Positions 46,752 to 55,703 of a stretch of 64,000 bases of DNA are shown piece by piece. The stretch is taken from NCBI RefSeq assembly GCF_010499245.1, contig NZ_JAAGOW010000001.1, forward strand, positions 2,170,001 to 2,234,000, written 5' to 3'. The notes under the pieces are model-generated. The model worked only from the letters and a program-made list of their open reading frames with translations. It made no database searches and was not told the origin of the DNA. A program made the position numbers and the translations under genes. Source of the DNA: Variovorax sp. WS11. Lineage in GTDB: Bacteria > Pseudomonadota > Gammaproteobacteria > Burkholderiales > Burkholderiaceae_C. How positions within the stretch are numbered: position 1 is the first letter of the stretch; each line of letters starts with the position of its first letter.

Positions 46752-48065
46752 TCAGCGATTGACGAGTTGCTTCGGCGTCAACCATACCGCGATGGCGCCC
46801 ACCAGGAGCGCGCCCGCCAGCACATACATGCCGACCTGCGTGCTGCCGGTCGCGTCCTTCAGGTAGCCGATGAGGTAGGGGCTCACGAAGCCGGCCAGGT
46901 TGCCGACCGAGTTGATGGCGGCGATACCGGCGGCCGCCGCGGTGCCCGAGAGAAAAGCGGTGGGCAGCGACCAGAACAGCGGCGCGCAGGTCAGCACGCC
47001 GGCCGCGGCGAGCGAGAGGAAGGCCAGCGAGACGGCGGTGTTGCGGGTGTACGAGGCGGCGACGATGAAGCCGACGGCCCCCATGAGGGCGGGAACGATC
47101 AGGTGCCAGCGCCGCTCGCGGCGCTTGTCGGCGCTGCGGCCGAACAGGTTCATGGCCACGATGGCGCAGAGGAAAGGCACCGCGCTCAGCAGGCCGATGT
47201 TCAGGTTGCCCTTGACGCCGGTGGTCTTGATCAGCGTCGGCAGCCAGAAGGTCAGCGCGTACTGGCCCATGACGAAGCTGAAGTAGATCAGCGCCATCCA
47301 CCAGATGCGGGCGTCCTTGAACACGCCGGCCACCGAGTGCGGGCCGCGCTGGCCGAACTGCTGGTCGAGCTCGACCTCGCGCGCCAGCAGCTTCTTCTCG
47401 TCCGCGTCGAGCCACTTGGCCTTGGCGATGCCGTTGTCCAGGTAGAACAGGACGACCAGCCCGATCAGCACCGCCGGCACCGCCTCGACCAGGAACATCC
47501 ATTGCCAACCTTGCAGCGACGAGACGCCGTGGAAGGCATCCATGATCCAGCCCGACAGCGGGTTGCCGAAGATGCCCGCGACGGGGATCGCCGACATGAA
47601 GACCGCGATGATCTTGGCGCGCCGGTGCGCCGGGTACCAGTGGGTGAGGTAGAGGATCACGCCCGGGTAGAAGCCGGCCTCGGCCAGGCCGAGCAGGAAG
47701 CGCAGAACGTAGAAGCTGGTGGGCGTCTTCACGAACATGAAGCAGGCCGAGAGCAGGCCCCAGGTGATCATGATCCGCGCGATCCAGATGCGCGCGCCGA
47801 CCTTGTTCATCAGCAGGTTGCTCGGCACCTCGAACAGGAAGTAGCCGAGGAAGAAGATGCCCGCGCCGAGCCCGAACACCGTTTCGCTGAAGCCCAGGTC
47901 CTGCCCCATCTGCAGCTTGGCGAAGCCGACGTTCACGCGATCGAGGTAGGCGATCACGTAGCACAGCATGAGGAAGGGCACGAGACGCCAGAACACCTTG
48001 CCGTAGGCGCGGCGCTCGAGGTCGTCGTCGGCCGGCTTCGCGCCGGCGAGGATGGATGCGGTCAT
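46752..48065 (-). CDS. MFS transporter, anion:cation symporter family
   Basis: 437 residues, 12 membrane segments, with the ACS-family signature YLDRVNVGFAKLQM near the start. ACS members carry organic acids such as tartrate, glucarate or phthalate. As the gene after the regulator and before ltnD, it is the likely uptake system for threonate or a related acid sugar. Confidence 0.92.
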   Translation of the reverse strand: MTASILAGAKPADDDLERRAYGKVFWRLVPFLMLCYVIAYLDRVNVGFAKLQMGQDLGFSETVFGLGAGIFFLGYFLFEVPSNLLMNKVGARIWIARIMITWGLLSACFMFVKTPTSFYVLRFLLGLAEAGFYPGVILYLTHWYPAHRRAKIIAVFMSAIPVAGIFGNPLSGWIMDAFHGVSSLQGWQWMFLVEAVPAVLIGLVVLFYLDNGIAKAKWLDADEKKLLAREVELDQQFGQRGPHSVAGVFKDARIWWMALIYFSFVMGQYALTFWLPTLIKTTGVKGNLNIGLLSAVPFLCAIVAMNLFGRSADKRRERRWHLIVPALMGAVGFIVAASYTRNTAVSLAFLSLAAAGVLTCAPLFWSLPTAFLSGTAAAAGIAAINSVGNLAGFVSPYLIGYLKDATGSTQVGMYVLAGALLVGAIAVWLTPKQLVNR

Positions 48066-48128
48066 TGGCAGGTCTCCGGGTGTTATGTGGTCTCGACGGC
48101 CGGATTGCCGTCGGATCTTGTCATCTCA

Positions 48129-48141
48129 TATGGTCATCATA
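48129..48141. promoter_or_regulatory. Candidate GntR operator upstream of the MFS-ltnD-otn genes
   Basis: TATG-GTCAT-CATA, an imperfect palindrome in the AT-rich 153 bases between the gntR gene and the transporter gene. FCD-type GntR sites are short palindromes of this kind. Function is inferred from position. Confidence 0.4.
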
Positions 48142-48218
48142 CAAATTTAAGACCCATGTGAAAACCAAGGGATAACCCGAGCACGGCCCTCGCGAGCCCG
48201 CCGGGCAGACGCGCGGAA

Positions 48219-48995
48219 TCAGGAGGTGACGGGCAGTCCGCCAGTAAGCGGACGGGCGAGGGCCTCGCCCTCCTGCTGCCAGAAGGCCGGGTCCGCCTGT
48301 TCGATGCGCCGGATGGCGCCGTCCATGTGGCCCGCCGCGGCGAGGCGCGCCTTCGCGGCATCGCCGGCATCGATGGCTTCCACGATGGCGCGATGCTCGT
48401 CGGCGACCTGTTGCGCGAAATCCGCGCGGCGTGCTTCGTTGGCACGGGTCACCCGTGTGGCACCGTAGAGGAACTGGCCCAGGTACTGCAGCGTGTCCAG
48501 CAGGAAGGGATTGCGCGCGGCATCGGCGATCGCGCGGTGGAAGGCCACGTCCTGCTCCGCCCCGTCTCCGCCGGCCTGCACCGCCTTCGCCAAAGCGGCC
48601 ACGGCGCTGCGGATGCGACGCACGTCGGCCGGCGTGCGCCGCTGCGCGGCCAGCGCAGCGACTTCGGCTTCGAGCGCGCGCCGCACTTCCACCATCTGGA
48701 TCACTGCCGTCTTCGAGCCGGCGTAACGCGCGTCGAAGCTGAGCGGCGCGAAGCCCGTCTCGCACACGTACATGCCGCTGCCCTGGCGGGAATCCACCAG
48801 GCCCAGGGACTTGAGCCGCGAGATCGCCTCGCGCACCACGGTGCGGCTGACGGCGAACTGCTCCACCAGGGCCGCCTCGGTCGGCAGCTTCTCGCCGGCG
48901 ACCAGCCGCCCGGCCTTGATCTCGGCCGCGAGCGCATCGGCCACCCGGTCGGACAAGCGGGCGCCGGGGGTGATGGACTGGAAGCGGGCCGTCAT
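48219..48995 (-). CDS. GntR family regulator, FadR/FCD type
   Basis: 258 residues. HTH about 12-75 (LSDRVADALAAEIKAGRLVAGEKLPTEAALVEQFAVSRTVVREAISRLKSLGLV) and a C-terminal FCD helical domain with metal-binding-type residues (FHRAIADAARNP, RAIVEAIDAGDAAKARLAAAGHM). It is upstream of the threonate genes on the same strand and most likely senses an acid-sugar intermediate. Confidence 0.92.
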   Translation of the reverse strand: MTARFQSITPGARLSDRVADALAAEIKAGRLVAGEKLPTEAALVEQFAVSRTVVREAISRLKSLGLVDSRQGSGMYVCETGFAPLSFDARYAGSKTAVIQMVEVRRALEAEVAALAAQRRTPADVRRIRSAVAALAKAVQAGGDGAEQDVAFHRAIADAARNPFLLDTLQYLGQFLYGATRVTRANEARRADFAQQVADEHRAIVEAIDAGDAAKARLAAAGHMDGAIRRIEQADPAFWQQEGEALARPLTGGLPVTS

Positions 48996-49111
48996 GGGTC
49001 GTGTGAAATGGGTCGTACGACTTTAGCGCAGCGCCGACCGCGGGGCTTCCAGGTTGACCGGGGTCCGAGCCCGTGGCATGGTCAGAGGCAGCGCCTCACC
49101 AAGGAGACACC

Positions 49112-49402
49112 ATGGACCAAGACAAGGGCGACAAGGGCGAAGACCCTCGGGACTGCGCACGCGATGCCCTTTCGGGCGACCGGTGGACCACCTTCATGGG
49201 CTGGGCCCTGAAGACCGTGATCGCGCTCATCGCCATCGGCGCCGCGGCCGCCTCCATCCCCTACTGGGAACGGGCCGACTTCCCGGTGACGAGCCTGATC
49301 ATCTACGTCGCGGGCATGGTGTTCATCGCCATGCCGCTGTGCCTCTACTACGAATCACTGCTCAAGGCGCACGAGGATTCCAGCGTCCCGCACCCGAGCT
49401 AA
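49112..49402 (+). CDS. Small two-helix membrane protein
   Basis: 96 residues from the ATG at 49112, with AAGGAGA just upstream. Two hydrophobic segments: ALKTVIALIAIGAAAASIPYW and SLIIYVAGMVFIAMPLCLYYES. No family recognised. Its stop overlaps the fdsD stop (convergent, four bases shared). Confidence 0.7.
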   Translation: MDQDKGDKGEDPRDCARDALSGDRWTTFMGWALKTVIALIAIGAAAASIPYWERADFPVTSLIIYVAGMVFIAMPLCLYYESLLKAHEDSSVPHPS

Positions 49403-49650
49403 CTCGACGCCTGGCGCAGCAGCTTCGCCCGATGGTTCCGAACTGCCGATGCGACGATCGGCAGCAGCTGCGTGGCGCCACCGGCATCGAGCTCGCTGAT
49501 CAGTTGCCCCCGCATGCTGGGCGCCCAGAAGGACTTCAGATGCGCCGCGACCGCCTGCGCGGCCGCAGCCGGATCGGCCGGCGTCTGGGCCTGGAAGAAG
49601 CTGCCGATCTGGTTGGCCATCTTGACCAGTTGCGCCGTCGGGTCGTGCAT
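49399..49650 (-). CDS. fdsD: Formate dehydrogenase delta subunit
   Basis: 83 residues from MHDPTAQLVKMANQIGSFFQ, the typical start of FdsD; conserved VAAHLKSFWAPSMRGQL. Small accessory subunit of the NAD-dependent formate dehydrogenase complex. Overlaps the end of fdhD upstream? No: it starts 26 bases past the fdhD stop. Last gene of the fds operon. Confidence 0.9.
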   Translation of the reverse strand: MHDPTAQLVKMANQIGSFFQAQTPADPAAAAQAVAAHLKSFWAPSMRGQLISELDAGGATQLLPIVASAVRNHRAKLLRQASS

Positions 49651-49676
49651 GCGCTGCTGCCTTTCTTCCTCTTCGT

Positions 49677-50561
49677 TCAATGAGCCAGGGCTTCCGGTGC
49701 CGCCGCCAGGCGCTCCGGCAGGCAATAGACCACCAGATCGTCCTTGCGCGCGAAGCCGACCAGCGTCAGACCGGCTCGCTGCGCGGTCTGGACCGCGAAG
49801 GACGTCGGCGCCGACACGGCGGCCAGCAGCGAGACGCCGGCCATGGCGGTCTTCTGCACCATCTCGAAGCTGGCCCGGCTGGTGACGGCGATGAAGCCGG
49901 CCGAAGCCTCGACCTCGGCGGCCGCCAGCGCGCCCACCAGCTTGTCGAGCGCGTTGTGGCGCCCCACGTCCTCGCGCAGGAACATCACCTCGCCCTCAGC
50001 CGAGCACCAGGCGGCCGCGTGCACCGCGCCGGTGGCCTGCTGCAGGGTCTGCTGCGCCTGCAGCCGCGACATCGCCCGCGCGATCGCCCGGCGCTCCAGC
50101 CGCATGCCGTCGGCGAGCACCGGCAGTTCGCGCGACACCTGGGCCAGGCTCTCGGTGCCGCACAGGCCGCAGCCGGTGCGCCCGGCCATCGAGCGGCGCT
50201 TCTGCTTGAGGCGGGCGAAGGCGGCGCTGGCCACGTCCAGGCGCACGGTGATGCCGAGCGCCGAGGGCTCGGCCTCCACGCCATAGAGCTCGTGCGCACC
50301 GTCGAGGATGCCCTCGGTCAGCGAGAAGCCGAGCGCGAAGTCCTCCAGGTCCAGCGGCGTCGCCAGCATCACCGCGTGCGAGATGCCGTTGAACTCCAGC
50401 GCGACCGGCACTTCCTGCGCCACCCAGTCCTGCACCGCGAAGGCCAGGCCGCCGCGCACGCCGCGCACCGGCAGCAGCATCGCGCCTTCGCAGGACGGGG
50501 CGTCGGCATAGGTGACGGAGGAGGGCAAGGCAGCCATGCTCATGGCATTCATGTCATTCAT
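49677..50561 (-). CDS. fdhD: Formate dehydrogenase accessory sulfurtransferase
   Basis: 294 residues. Transfers sulphur to the molybdenum cofactor of formate dehydrogenase. Conserved Cys motif GCGLCG and LREDVGRHNALDKLVGA are diagnostic. Also called FdsC in the fdsGBACD operon. Starts 1 base after the fdsA stop. Confidence 0.95.
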   Translation of the reverse strand: MNDMNAMSMAALPSSVTYADAPSCEGAMLLPVRGVRGGLAFAVQDWVAQEVPVALEFNGISHAVMLATPLDLEDFALGFSLTEGILDGAHELYGVEAEPSALGITVRLDVASAAFARLKQKRRSMAGRTGCGLCGTESLAQVSRELPVLADGMRLERRAIARAMSRLQAQQTLQQATGAVHAAAWCSAEGEVMFLREDVGRHNALDKLVGALAAAEVEASAGFIAVTSRASFEMVQKTAMAGVSLLAAVSAPTSFAVQTAQRAGLTLVGFARKDDLVVYCLPERLAAAPEALAH

Positions 50562-50562
50562 G

Positions 50563-53430
50563 TCACTTGGCCCCGACCGTCGCGTCGTCGCGCGCCGCGG
50601 CCGTCAACAGCGCCTGCTGCGTCTCGTTGAAGCGGCTGTACTCCTGCTGCCACGCGGAGGGCTGCATCACCGGCATGACCTGCACCGCCGTGACCTTGTA
50701 CTCCGGGCAGTTGGTGGCCCAGTCGGAGTTGTCGGTGGTGATGACGTTGGCGCCCGACTCCGGGAAGTGGAAGGTGGTGTAGACCACGCCCGGCTGCATG
50801 CGCTCGGACACCGTGGCGCGCAGCACCGTCTCGCCGGCGCGGCTCTGGATGCCGACCCAGTCGTCGTTCCGGATGCCGCGCTCCTCCGCATCGTGCGGGT
50901 GGATTTCCAGCCGGTCCTCGCTGTGCCACTGGTTGTTGTCGGTGCGCCGCGTCTGGGCGCCGACGTTGTACTGCGACAGGATCCGGCCGGTGGTGAGCAG
51001 CAGGGGGAACTTGCGCGTGACCTTCTCGTCGGTCGCCACGTACTGCGTGACGATGAAGCGGCCCTTGCCGCGCACGAAGCTGTCGATGTGCATGGTGGGC
51101 GTGCCCTCGGGCGCGTCCTCGTTGCAAGGCCACTGGATGCTGCCGAGCTCGTCGAGCCGCTTGTAGCTCACGCCGCGGAAGGTCGGCGTCAACGCGGCGA
51201 TCTCGTCCATGATCTCCTCGGGGCTGCGGTAGTCCATCGGATAGCCCAGCGCCTGCGCCAGCTTCACCGTCACCTCCCAGTCCGCATAGCCTGCCTTGGG
51301 CGGCATGACCTTGCGCACGCGCGAGATGCGGCGCTCGGCGTTGGTGAAGGTGCCGTCCTTCTCCAGGAATGAGGAGCCGGGCAGGAACACGTGGGCGTAC
51401 TTCGCGGTCTCGTTGAGAAACAGGTCCTGCACCACCACGCATTCCATCGCCATCATGGCCGCCGCCACGTGCTGGGTGTTCGGATCCGACTGCACGATGT
51501 CCTCGCCCTCGCAGTACAGGCCCTTGAAGCTGCCGCCGATCGCAGCGTCGAACATGTTGGGGATGCGCAGGCCCGGCTCGGGGTCGATACGCACGCCCCA
51601 GGCCGCCTCGAAGGAGGCGCGCGAAGTGCTGTCCGACACATGCCGGTAGCCCGGCAGCTCGTGCGGGAAGGAGCCCATGTCGCAGGAGCCCTGTACGTTG
51701 TTCTGCCCGCGCAGCGGATTGACGCCCACGCCCTCGCGCCCCACGTTGCCGGTGGCCATCGCGAGGTTGGCGATGCCCATCACCGTGGTCGAGCCCTGGC
51801 TGTGCTCGGTCACGCCGAGGCCGTAGTAGATCGCGCCGTTGCCGGCCGTGGCGTACAGGCGCGCCGCGGCGCGCATCTCTTGGGCCGGCACGCCGGTGGC
51901 CGCTTCGGTGGCCTCGGGCGAGTTCTCGGCCTTCGAGACGAAGGCGCGCCATTCGGCGAAGGAGGCGAGGTCACAGCGCTCGGCCACGTAGTCCTCGGCG
52001 ATCAGGCCCTCGGTCGCGATCACGTGCGCCAGCGCGGTGACCACCGCCACGTTGGTGCCGGGCCTCAGCTGGAGGTGATGCGCGGCCTGCACATGAGGTG
52101 ACTTCACGATGTCGATGCGCCGCGGGTCGATCACGATCAGCTTCGCGCCTTCGCGCAGCCGCTTCTTCATGCGCGAGGCGAACACGGGGTGGCCGTCGGT
52201 CGGGTTGGCGCCGGTCACCACGATCACGTCGGCCTTCTCCACCGACTTGAAAGTCTGCGTGCCCGCCGATTCGCCCAGCGTCTGCTTGAGGCCGTAGCCG
52301 GTGGGCGAGTGGCACACGCGGGCGCAGGTGTCGACGTTGTTGTTGCCGAAGGCCGCGCGCACCAGCTTCTGGACCAGGTAGGTTTCCTCGTTGGTGCAGC
52401 GCGAAGAGGTGATGCCGCCGATGGCGTCCCTGCCGTACTGGGACTGCAGGCGCTTGAACTCGCCGGCGGCATAGCCCAGCGCGACCTCCCAGCTGACCTC
52501 CTGCCAGGGATCGGTGATCTTCTTGCGGATCATCGGCTTGAGCATGCGGTCCTGGTGCGTCGCATAGCCCCAGGCGAAGCGGCCCTTCACGCAGGAATGG
52601 CCGTCGTTGGCCTTGCCGTCCTTCCACGGCACCATGCGCACCACCTCGTTCCCCTTCATCTCGGCCTTGAAGGCGCAGCCCACGCCGCAGTAGGCGCAGG
52701 TGGTGATGACGCTGTGCTCGGGCTGGCCGAGCCAGATCACCGACTTCTCCTGCAGCGTGGCCGTCGGGCAGGCCTCGACGCAGGCGCCGCAGCTTACGCA
52801 TTCGGATTCCATGAAGGGTTGATCCTGCCCCGGCGAGACGCGCGACTCGAAGCCGCGGCCGCTGATCGTCAATGCAAAGGTGCCCTGCGTCTCTTCGCAG
52901 GCGCGCACGCAGCGGTTGCAGACGATGCACTTCGACGGGTCGTAGCTGAAGTACGGATTCGACTCGTCCTTCTTGCTGTTCAGGTGGTTCGCGCCGCCTT
53001 CGCCGTAGCGCACGTTGCGCAGGCCCGTGACGCCCGCCATGTCCTGCAGCTCGCAGTTGCCGTTGGCCGAGCAGGTGAGGCAGTCCAGCGGATGGTCGGA
53101 GATGTAGAGCTCCATCACGCCCTTGCGCAGGTCCTGCAGCTTCGGCGTCTGGGTGCGCACCTTCATGCCGGCCTCGGCCGGCGTGGTACAGGAGGCAGGG
53201 AAACCCCGGCGTCCCTCGATCTCGACCAGGCACAGCCGGCAGGAGCCGAAGGGCTCCAGGCTGTCCGTGGCGCAGAGCTTGGGCACCTGGATGCCGGCAT
53301 CCACGGCCGCACGCATCAGCGAGGTGCCGGCCGGCACGGTGACTTCGTTGCCGTCGATCTCGAGCGTGACTTCGCGCTCGGACTCGCGTTTCGGCGTGCC
53401 CCAGTCGGTTTCCTCCAGATGGTCCAGCAT
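50563..53430 (-). CDS. fdsA: Formate dehydrogenase alpha subunit (Mo/W, NAD-linked)
   Basis: 955 residues from MLDHLEETDWG. Catalytic subunit: oxidises formate to CO2. N-terminal [2Fe-2S] domain with Cys53, 64, 67 and 81; then His/Cys-rich and two [4Fe-4S] motifs (CIVCNRCVRACE, CVSCGACVEACP), a further [4Fe-4S] CAYCGVGC, and the molybdopterin domains with active-site Cys in ARVCHSPTGYG. The Mo-ligand is Cys, not selenocysteine. Downstream of fdsB by 23 bases. Confidence 0.96.
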   Translation of the reverse strand: MLDHLEETDWGTPKRESEREVTLEIDGNEVTVPAGTSLMRAAVDAGIQVPKLCATDSLEPFGSCRLCLVEIEGRRGFPASCTTPAEAGMKVRTQTPKLQDLRKGVMELYISDHPLDCLTCSANGNCELQDMAGVTGLRNVRYGEGGANHLNSKKDESNPYFSYDPSKCIVCNRCVRACEETQGTFALTISGRGFESRVSPGQDQPFMESECVSCGACVEACPTATLQEKSVIWLGQPEHSVITTCAYCGVGCAFKAEMKGNEVVRMVPWKDGKANDGHSCVKGRFAWGYATHQDRMLKPMIRKKITDPWQEVSWEVALGYAAGEFKRLQSQYGRDAIGGITSSRCTNEETYLVQKLVRAAFGNNNVDTCARVCHSPTGYGLKQTLGESAGTQTFKSVEKADVIVVTGANPTDGHPVFASRMKKRLREGAKLIVIDPRRIDIVKSPHVQAAHHLQLRPGTNVAVVTALAHVIATEGLIAEDYVAERCDLASFAEWRAFVSKAENSPEATEAATGVPAQEMRAAARLYATAGNGAIYYGLGVTEHSQGSTTVMGIANLAMATGNVGREGVGVNPLRGQNNVQGSCDMGSFPHELPGYRHVSDSTSRASFEAAWGVRIDPEPGLRIPNMFDAAIGGSFKGLYCEGEDIVQSDPNTQHVAAAMMAMECVVVQDLFLNETAKYAHVFLPGSSFLEKDGTFTNAERRISRVRKVMPPKAGYADWEVTVKLAQALGYPMDYRSPEEIMDEIAALTPTFRGVSYKRLDELGSIQWPCNEDAPEGTPTMHIDSFVRGKGRFIVTQYVATDEKVTRKFPLLLTTGRILSQYNVGAQTRRTDNNQWHSEDRLEIHPHDAEERGIRNDDWVGIQSRAGETVLRATVSERMQPGVVYTTFHFPESGANVITTDNSDWATNCPEYKVTAVQVMPVMQPSAWQQEYSRFNETQQALLTAAARDDATVGAK

Positions 53431-53453
53431 GTCTTGTTCCTCTTCTTCCTGGC

Positions 53454-55010
53454 TCAGGCGGCTTCGCGGTCGGGGACGACGATGCCGAAGTCTTCGGGGA
53501 AATGATCGAGTGCGGACAGCACCGGGAAGGGCGTCATGCCGCCCATCGCGCACAGCGAGCCGTGGACCATGGTGTTGCACAGGTCGCGCAGCAGGATCAC
53601 CTGCTGCGGCCGGTTCTGGTCCGCACGGATCTTGTCGATCACCTCGACGCCGCGGGTCGAGCCGATGCGGCAGGGCGTGCACTTGCCGCAGGACTCGATG
53701 GCGCAGAACTCCATCGCGTAGCGCGCGAGCGTCGACAGGTCGGCCGTGTCGTCGTGGACCACGATGCCGCCATGCCCCACCGTGCCACCCACGGCGGCGT
53801 AGGCCTCGTAGTCCAGCGGCAGATCCCATTGCGATTCGGGCAGGTAGGCGCCCAGCGGGCCGCCCACCTGCACGGCCTTGATCGGCCGGCCCGAGGCGGA
53901 GCCGCCGCCGTAGTCGTAGAGCAGCTCGCGCAACGTGACGCCGAAGGCCTTCTCCACCAGACCGCCGTGCTTGATGTTGCCGGCCAGTTGCATCGGCAGC
54001 GTGCCACGGGAACGCCCGACACCGAAGTCGCGGTAGAACTCGGCCCCGCGTGCCAGGATCAGCGGCACGCTGGCCAGCGTGATCACGTTATTGATCAGCG
54101 TGGGCCGGCCGAACAGGCCCTCGATGGCCGGCAGCGGCGGCTTGGCGCGCACGATGCCGCGCTTGCCTTCCAGGCTTTCGAGCAGGGCCGTCTCCTCGCC
54201 GCAGACGTAGGAGCCGGCACCCTTGCGCACTTCGAGCCTGAAGGCGCGACCGGAGCCGAGGATGTCGTCGCCGAGGAAGCCGGCCGCCTCGGCCCGCGCG
54301 ATGGCCGCGTTCAGCGCGACGATGGCGTGGGGGTACTCCGATCGCACGTACACATAGCCCTGCGTGGCGCCGGTGGCGATGCCCGCGATCGTCATGCCCT
54401 CGATCAGCATGAAGGGATCGCCCTCCATGGTCATGCGGTCGGAGAAGGTGCCCGAGTCGCCTTCGTCGGCATTGCAGACGATGTACTTCTGCGCCGCCGG
54501 CGTGGCGAGCACGGTCTTCCATTTGATGCCGGCCGGGAAGGCCGCGCCGCCGCGGCCGCGCAGGCCCGAGTCCAGGATCTGCTGCACGATGTCCGCAGGC
54601 GCCATCGCGAGTGCGCGGCGCAGGCCGGCGTAGCCTTCGTGCGCCTCGTAGTCGGCGAGCGAGAGCGGGTCGGTGATGCCCATGCGAGCGAAGGTGAGCC
54701 GCTCCTGCTGCTTCAGGTAGGGGATCTCGTCGGTCAGGCCGAGGTGCAGGGCGTGTGCGGCGGCCGCAAGGAAGTCCGCATCGAACAGGCCGGCTACATC
54801 GGCGACCGTGACCGGTCCGTAGGCCACCCGGCCCGCAGGCGTGCTGACCTCGACGAGCGGCTCGAGCCAGAACAGGCCGCGCGAGCCGTTGCGCACCAGT
54901 TGCACGTCGAGGCCGCGCCGCGCCGCCTCCTCGGCGATCCGGCGGGCCACGCGATCGGCGCCCACGGCCAGGGCCGCGGAGTCGCGCGGCACATACACGG
55001 TGATGCTCAT
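53454..55010 (-). CDS. fdsB: Formate dehydrogenase beta subunit, NADH-binding
   Basis: 518 residues: an N-terminal thioredoxin-like [2Fe-2S]-type part, then the NuoF-like FMN/NADH domain (GLRGRGGAAFPAGIKW at about 148-163, EGDSGTFSDR, KRGIVRAKPP) and the [4Fe-4S] motif ESCGKCTPCRIGSTRG at about 440. Passes electrons from fdsA to NAD. Its ATG overlaps the fdsG stop. Confidence 0.96.
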   Translation of the reverse strand: MSITVYVPRDSAALAVGADRVARRIAEEAARRGLDVQLVRNGSRGLFWLEPLVEVSTPAGRVAYGPVTVADVAGLFDADFLAAAAHALHLGLTDEIPYLKQQERLTFARMGITDPLSLADYEAHEGYAGLRRALAMAPADIVQQILDSGLRGRGGAAFPAGIKWKTVLATPAAQKYIVCNADEGDSGTFSDRMTMEGDPFMLIEGMTIAGIATGATQGYVYVRSEYPHAIVALNAAIARAEAAGFLGDDILGSGRAFRLEVRKGAGSYVCGEETALLESLEGKRGIVRAKPPLPAIEGLFGRPTLINNVITLASVPLILARGAEFYRDFGVGRSRGTLPMQLAGNIKHGGLVEKAFGVTLRELLYDYGGGSASGRPIKAVQVGGPLGAYLPESQWDLPLDYEAYAAVGGTVGHGGIVVHDDTADLSTLARYAMEFCAIESCGKCTPCRIGSTRGVEVIDKIRADQNRPQQVILLRDLCNTMVHGSLCAMGGMTPFPVLSALDHFPEDFGIVVPDREAA

Positions 55011-55504
55011 CGCTTCGACTCCTGCAGGCCTTGGGTCTCATGGATCAGCGCATCGAAGGCATGGGGCGTCATGCGCGCATGCGGCTCGTCGTCGATCGCC
55101 ATGGCGGGGGAGGAGGCACACAGCCCCAGGCAGAAGGCGGGCTCGAGGGTGAAGGCGCCGTCCTTCGTGGTGCCGTGCGCGGCACAGCCCAGGCGCTGCT
55201 GCGCGTGCGCGAGCAGGTCGTCGGCGCCCATGGCCTGGCAGGCCTCGGCGCGGCAGATCCGGACCACGTGGCGCCCCGCGGGCTCGGTGCGGAAGTGGTG
55301 GTAGTAGGTAATGACGCCGTGCACCTCGGCGCGCGAGAGGTTCAGGGCGCCGGCGATCTCCTGCACGGCGTCCGGGGGGATATGGCCGAGCGTGTCCTGC
55401 AGATCGTGCAGGATGGGCAGCAGCGCGCCGGGCTCGTCCATGCGGCGGACCAGCACGGCGCGCACGGCGGCAGTTGCGGCGAGTGTGTTTTCCATGGCGT
55501 TCAT
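55007..55504 (-). CDS. fdsG: Formate dehydrogenase gamma subunit (NuoE-like)
   Basis: 165 residues from the ATG at 55504; an internal ATG at 55495 is the alternative. NuoE-type [2Fe-2S] subunit with AEVHGVITYYHHFRTEPAGRHVVRICRAEACQAMGADDLL and CLGLCASSPAM. First gene of the operon fdsG-fdsB-fdsA-fdhD-fdsD, the same order as in the known soluble formate dehydrogenase of Cupriavidus necator. Confidence 0.94.
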   Translation of the reverse strand: MNAMENTLAATAAVRAVLVRRMDEPGALLPILHDLQDTLGHIPPDAVQEIAGALNLSRAEVHGVITYYHHFRTEPAGRHVVRICRAEACQAMGADDLLAHAQQRLGCAAHGTTKDGAFTLEPAFCLGLCASSPAMAIDDEPHARMTPHAFDALIHETQGLQESKR

Positions 55505-55703
55505 CGTGGGTGCACCGGGGGGTGCTCTGTCAGTGTCGGGAATGCCGCAAGCCCGGTCCAATTTATTCGGGGAATGAAGCGATTCGCGAAGGCAATCGAA
55601 TGCGCCTCGGCCGCTTCTGCGGCTGCGTGGTGTCCCGGTGTCGTTTGTGGATTCATGACAGAGGCAATGTCGATGAATCGGCCGGTCCGACCCTTGACCC
55701 CGG

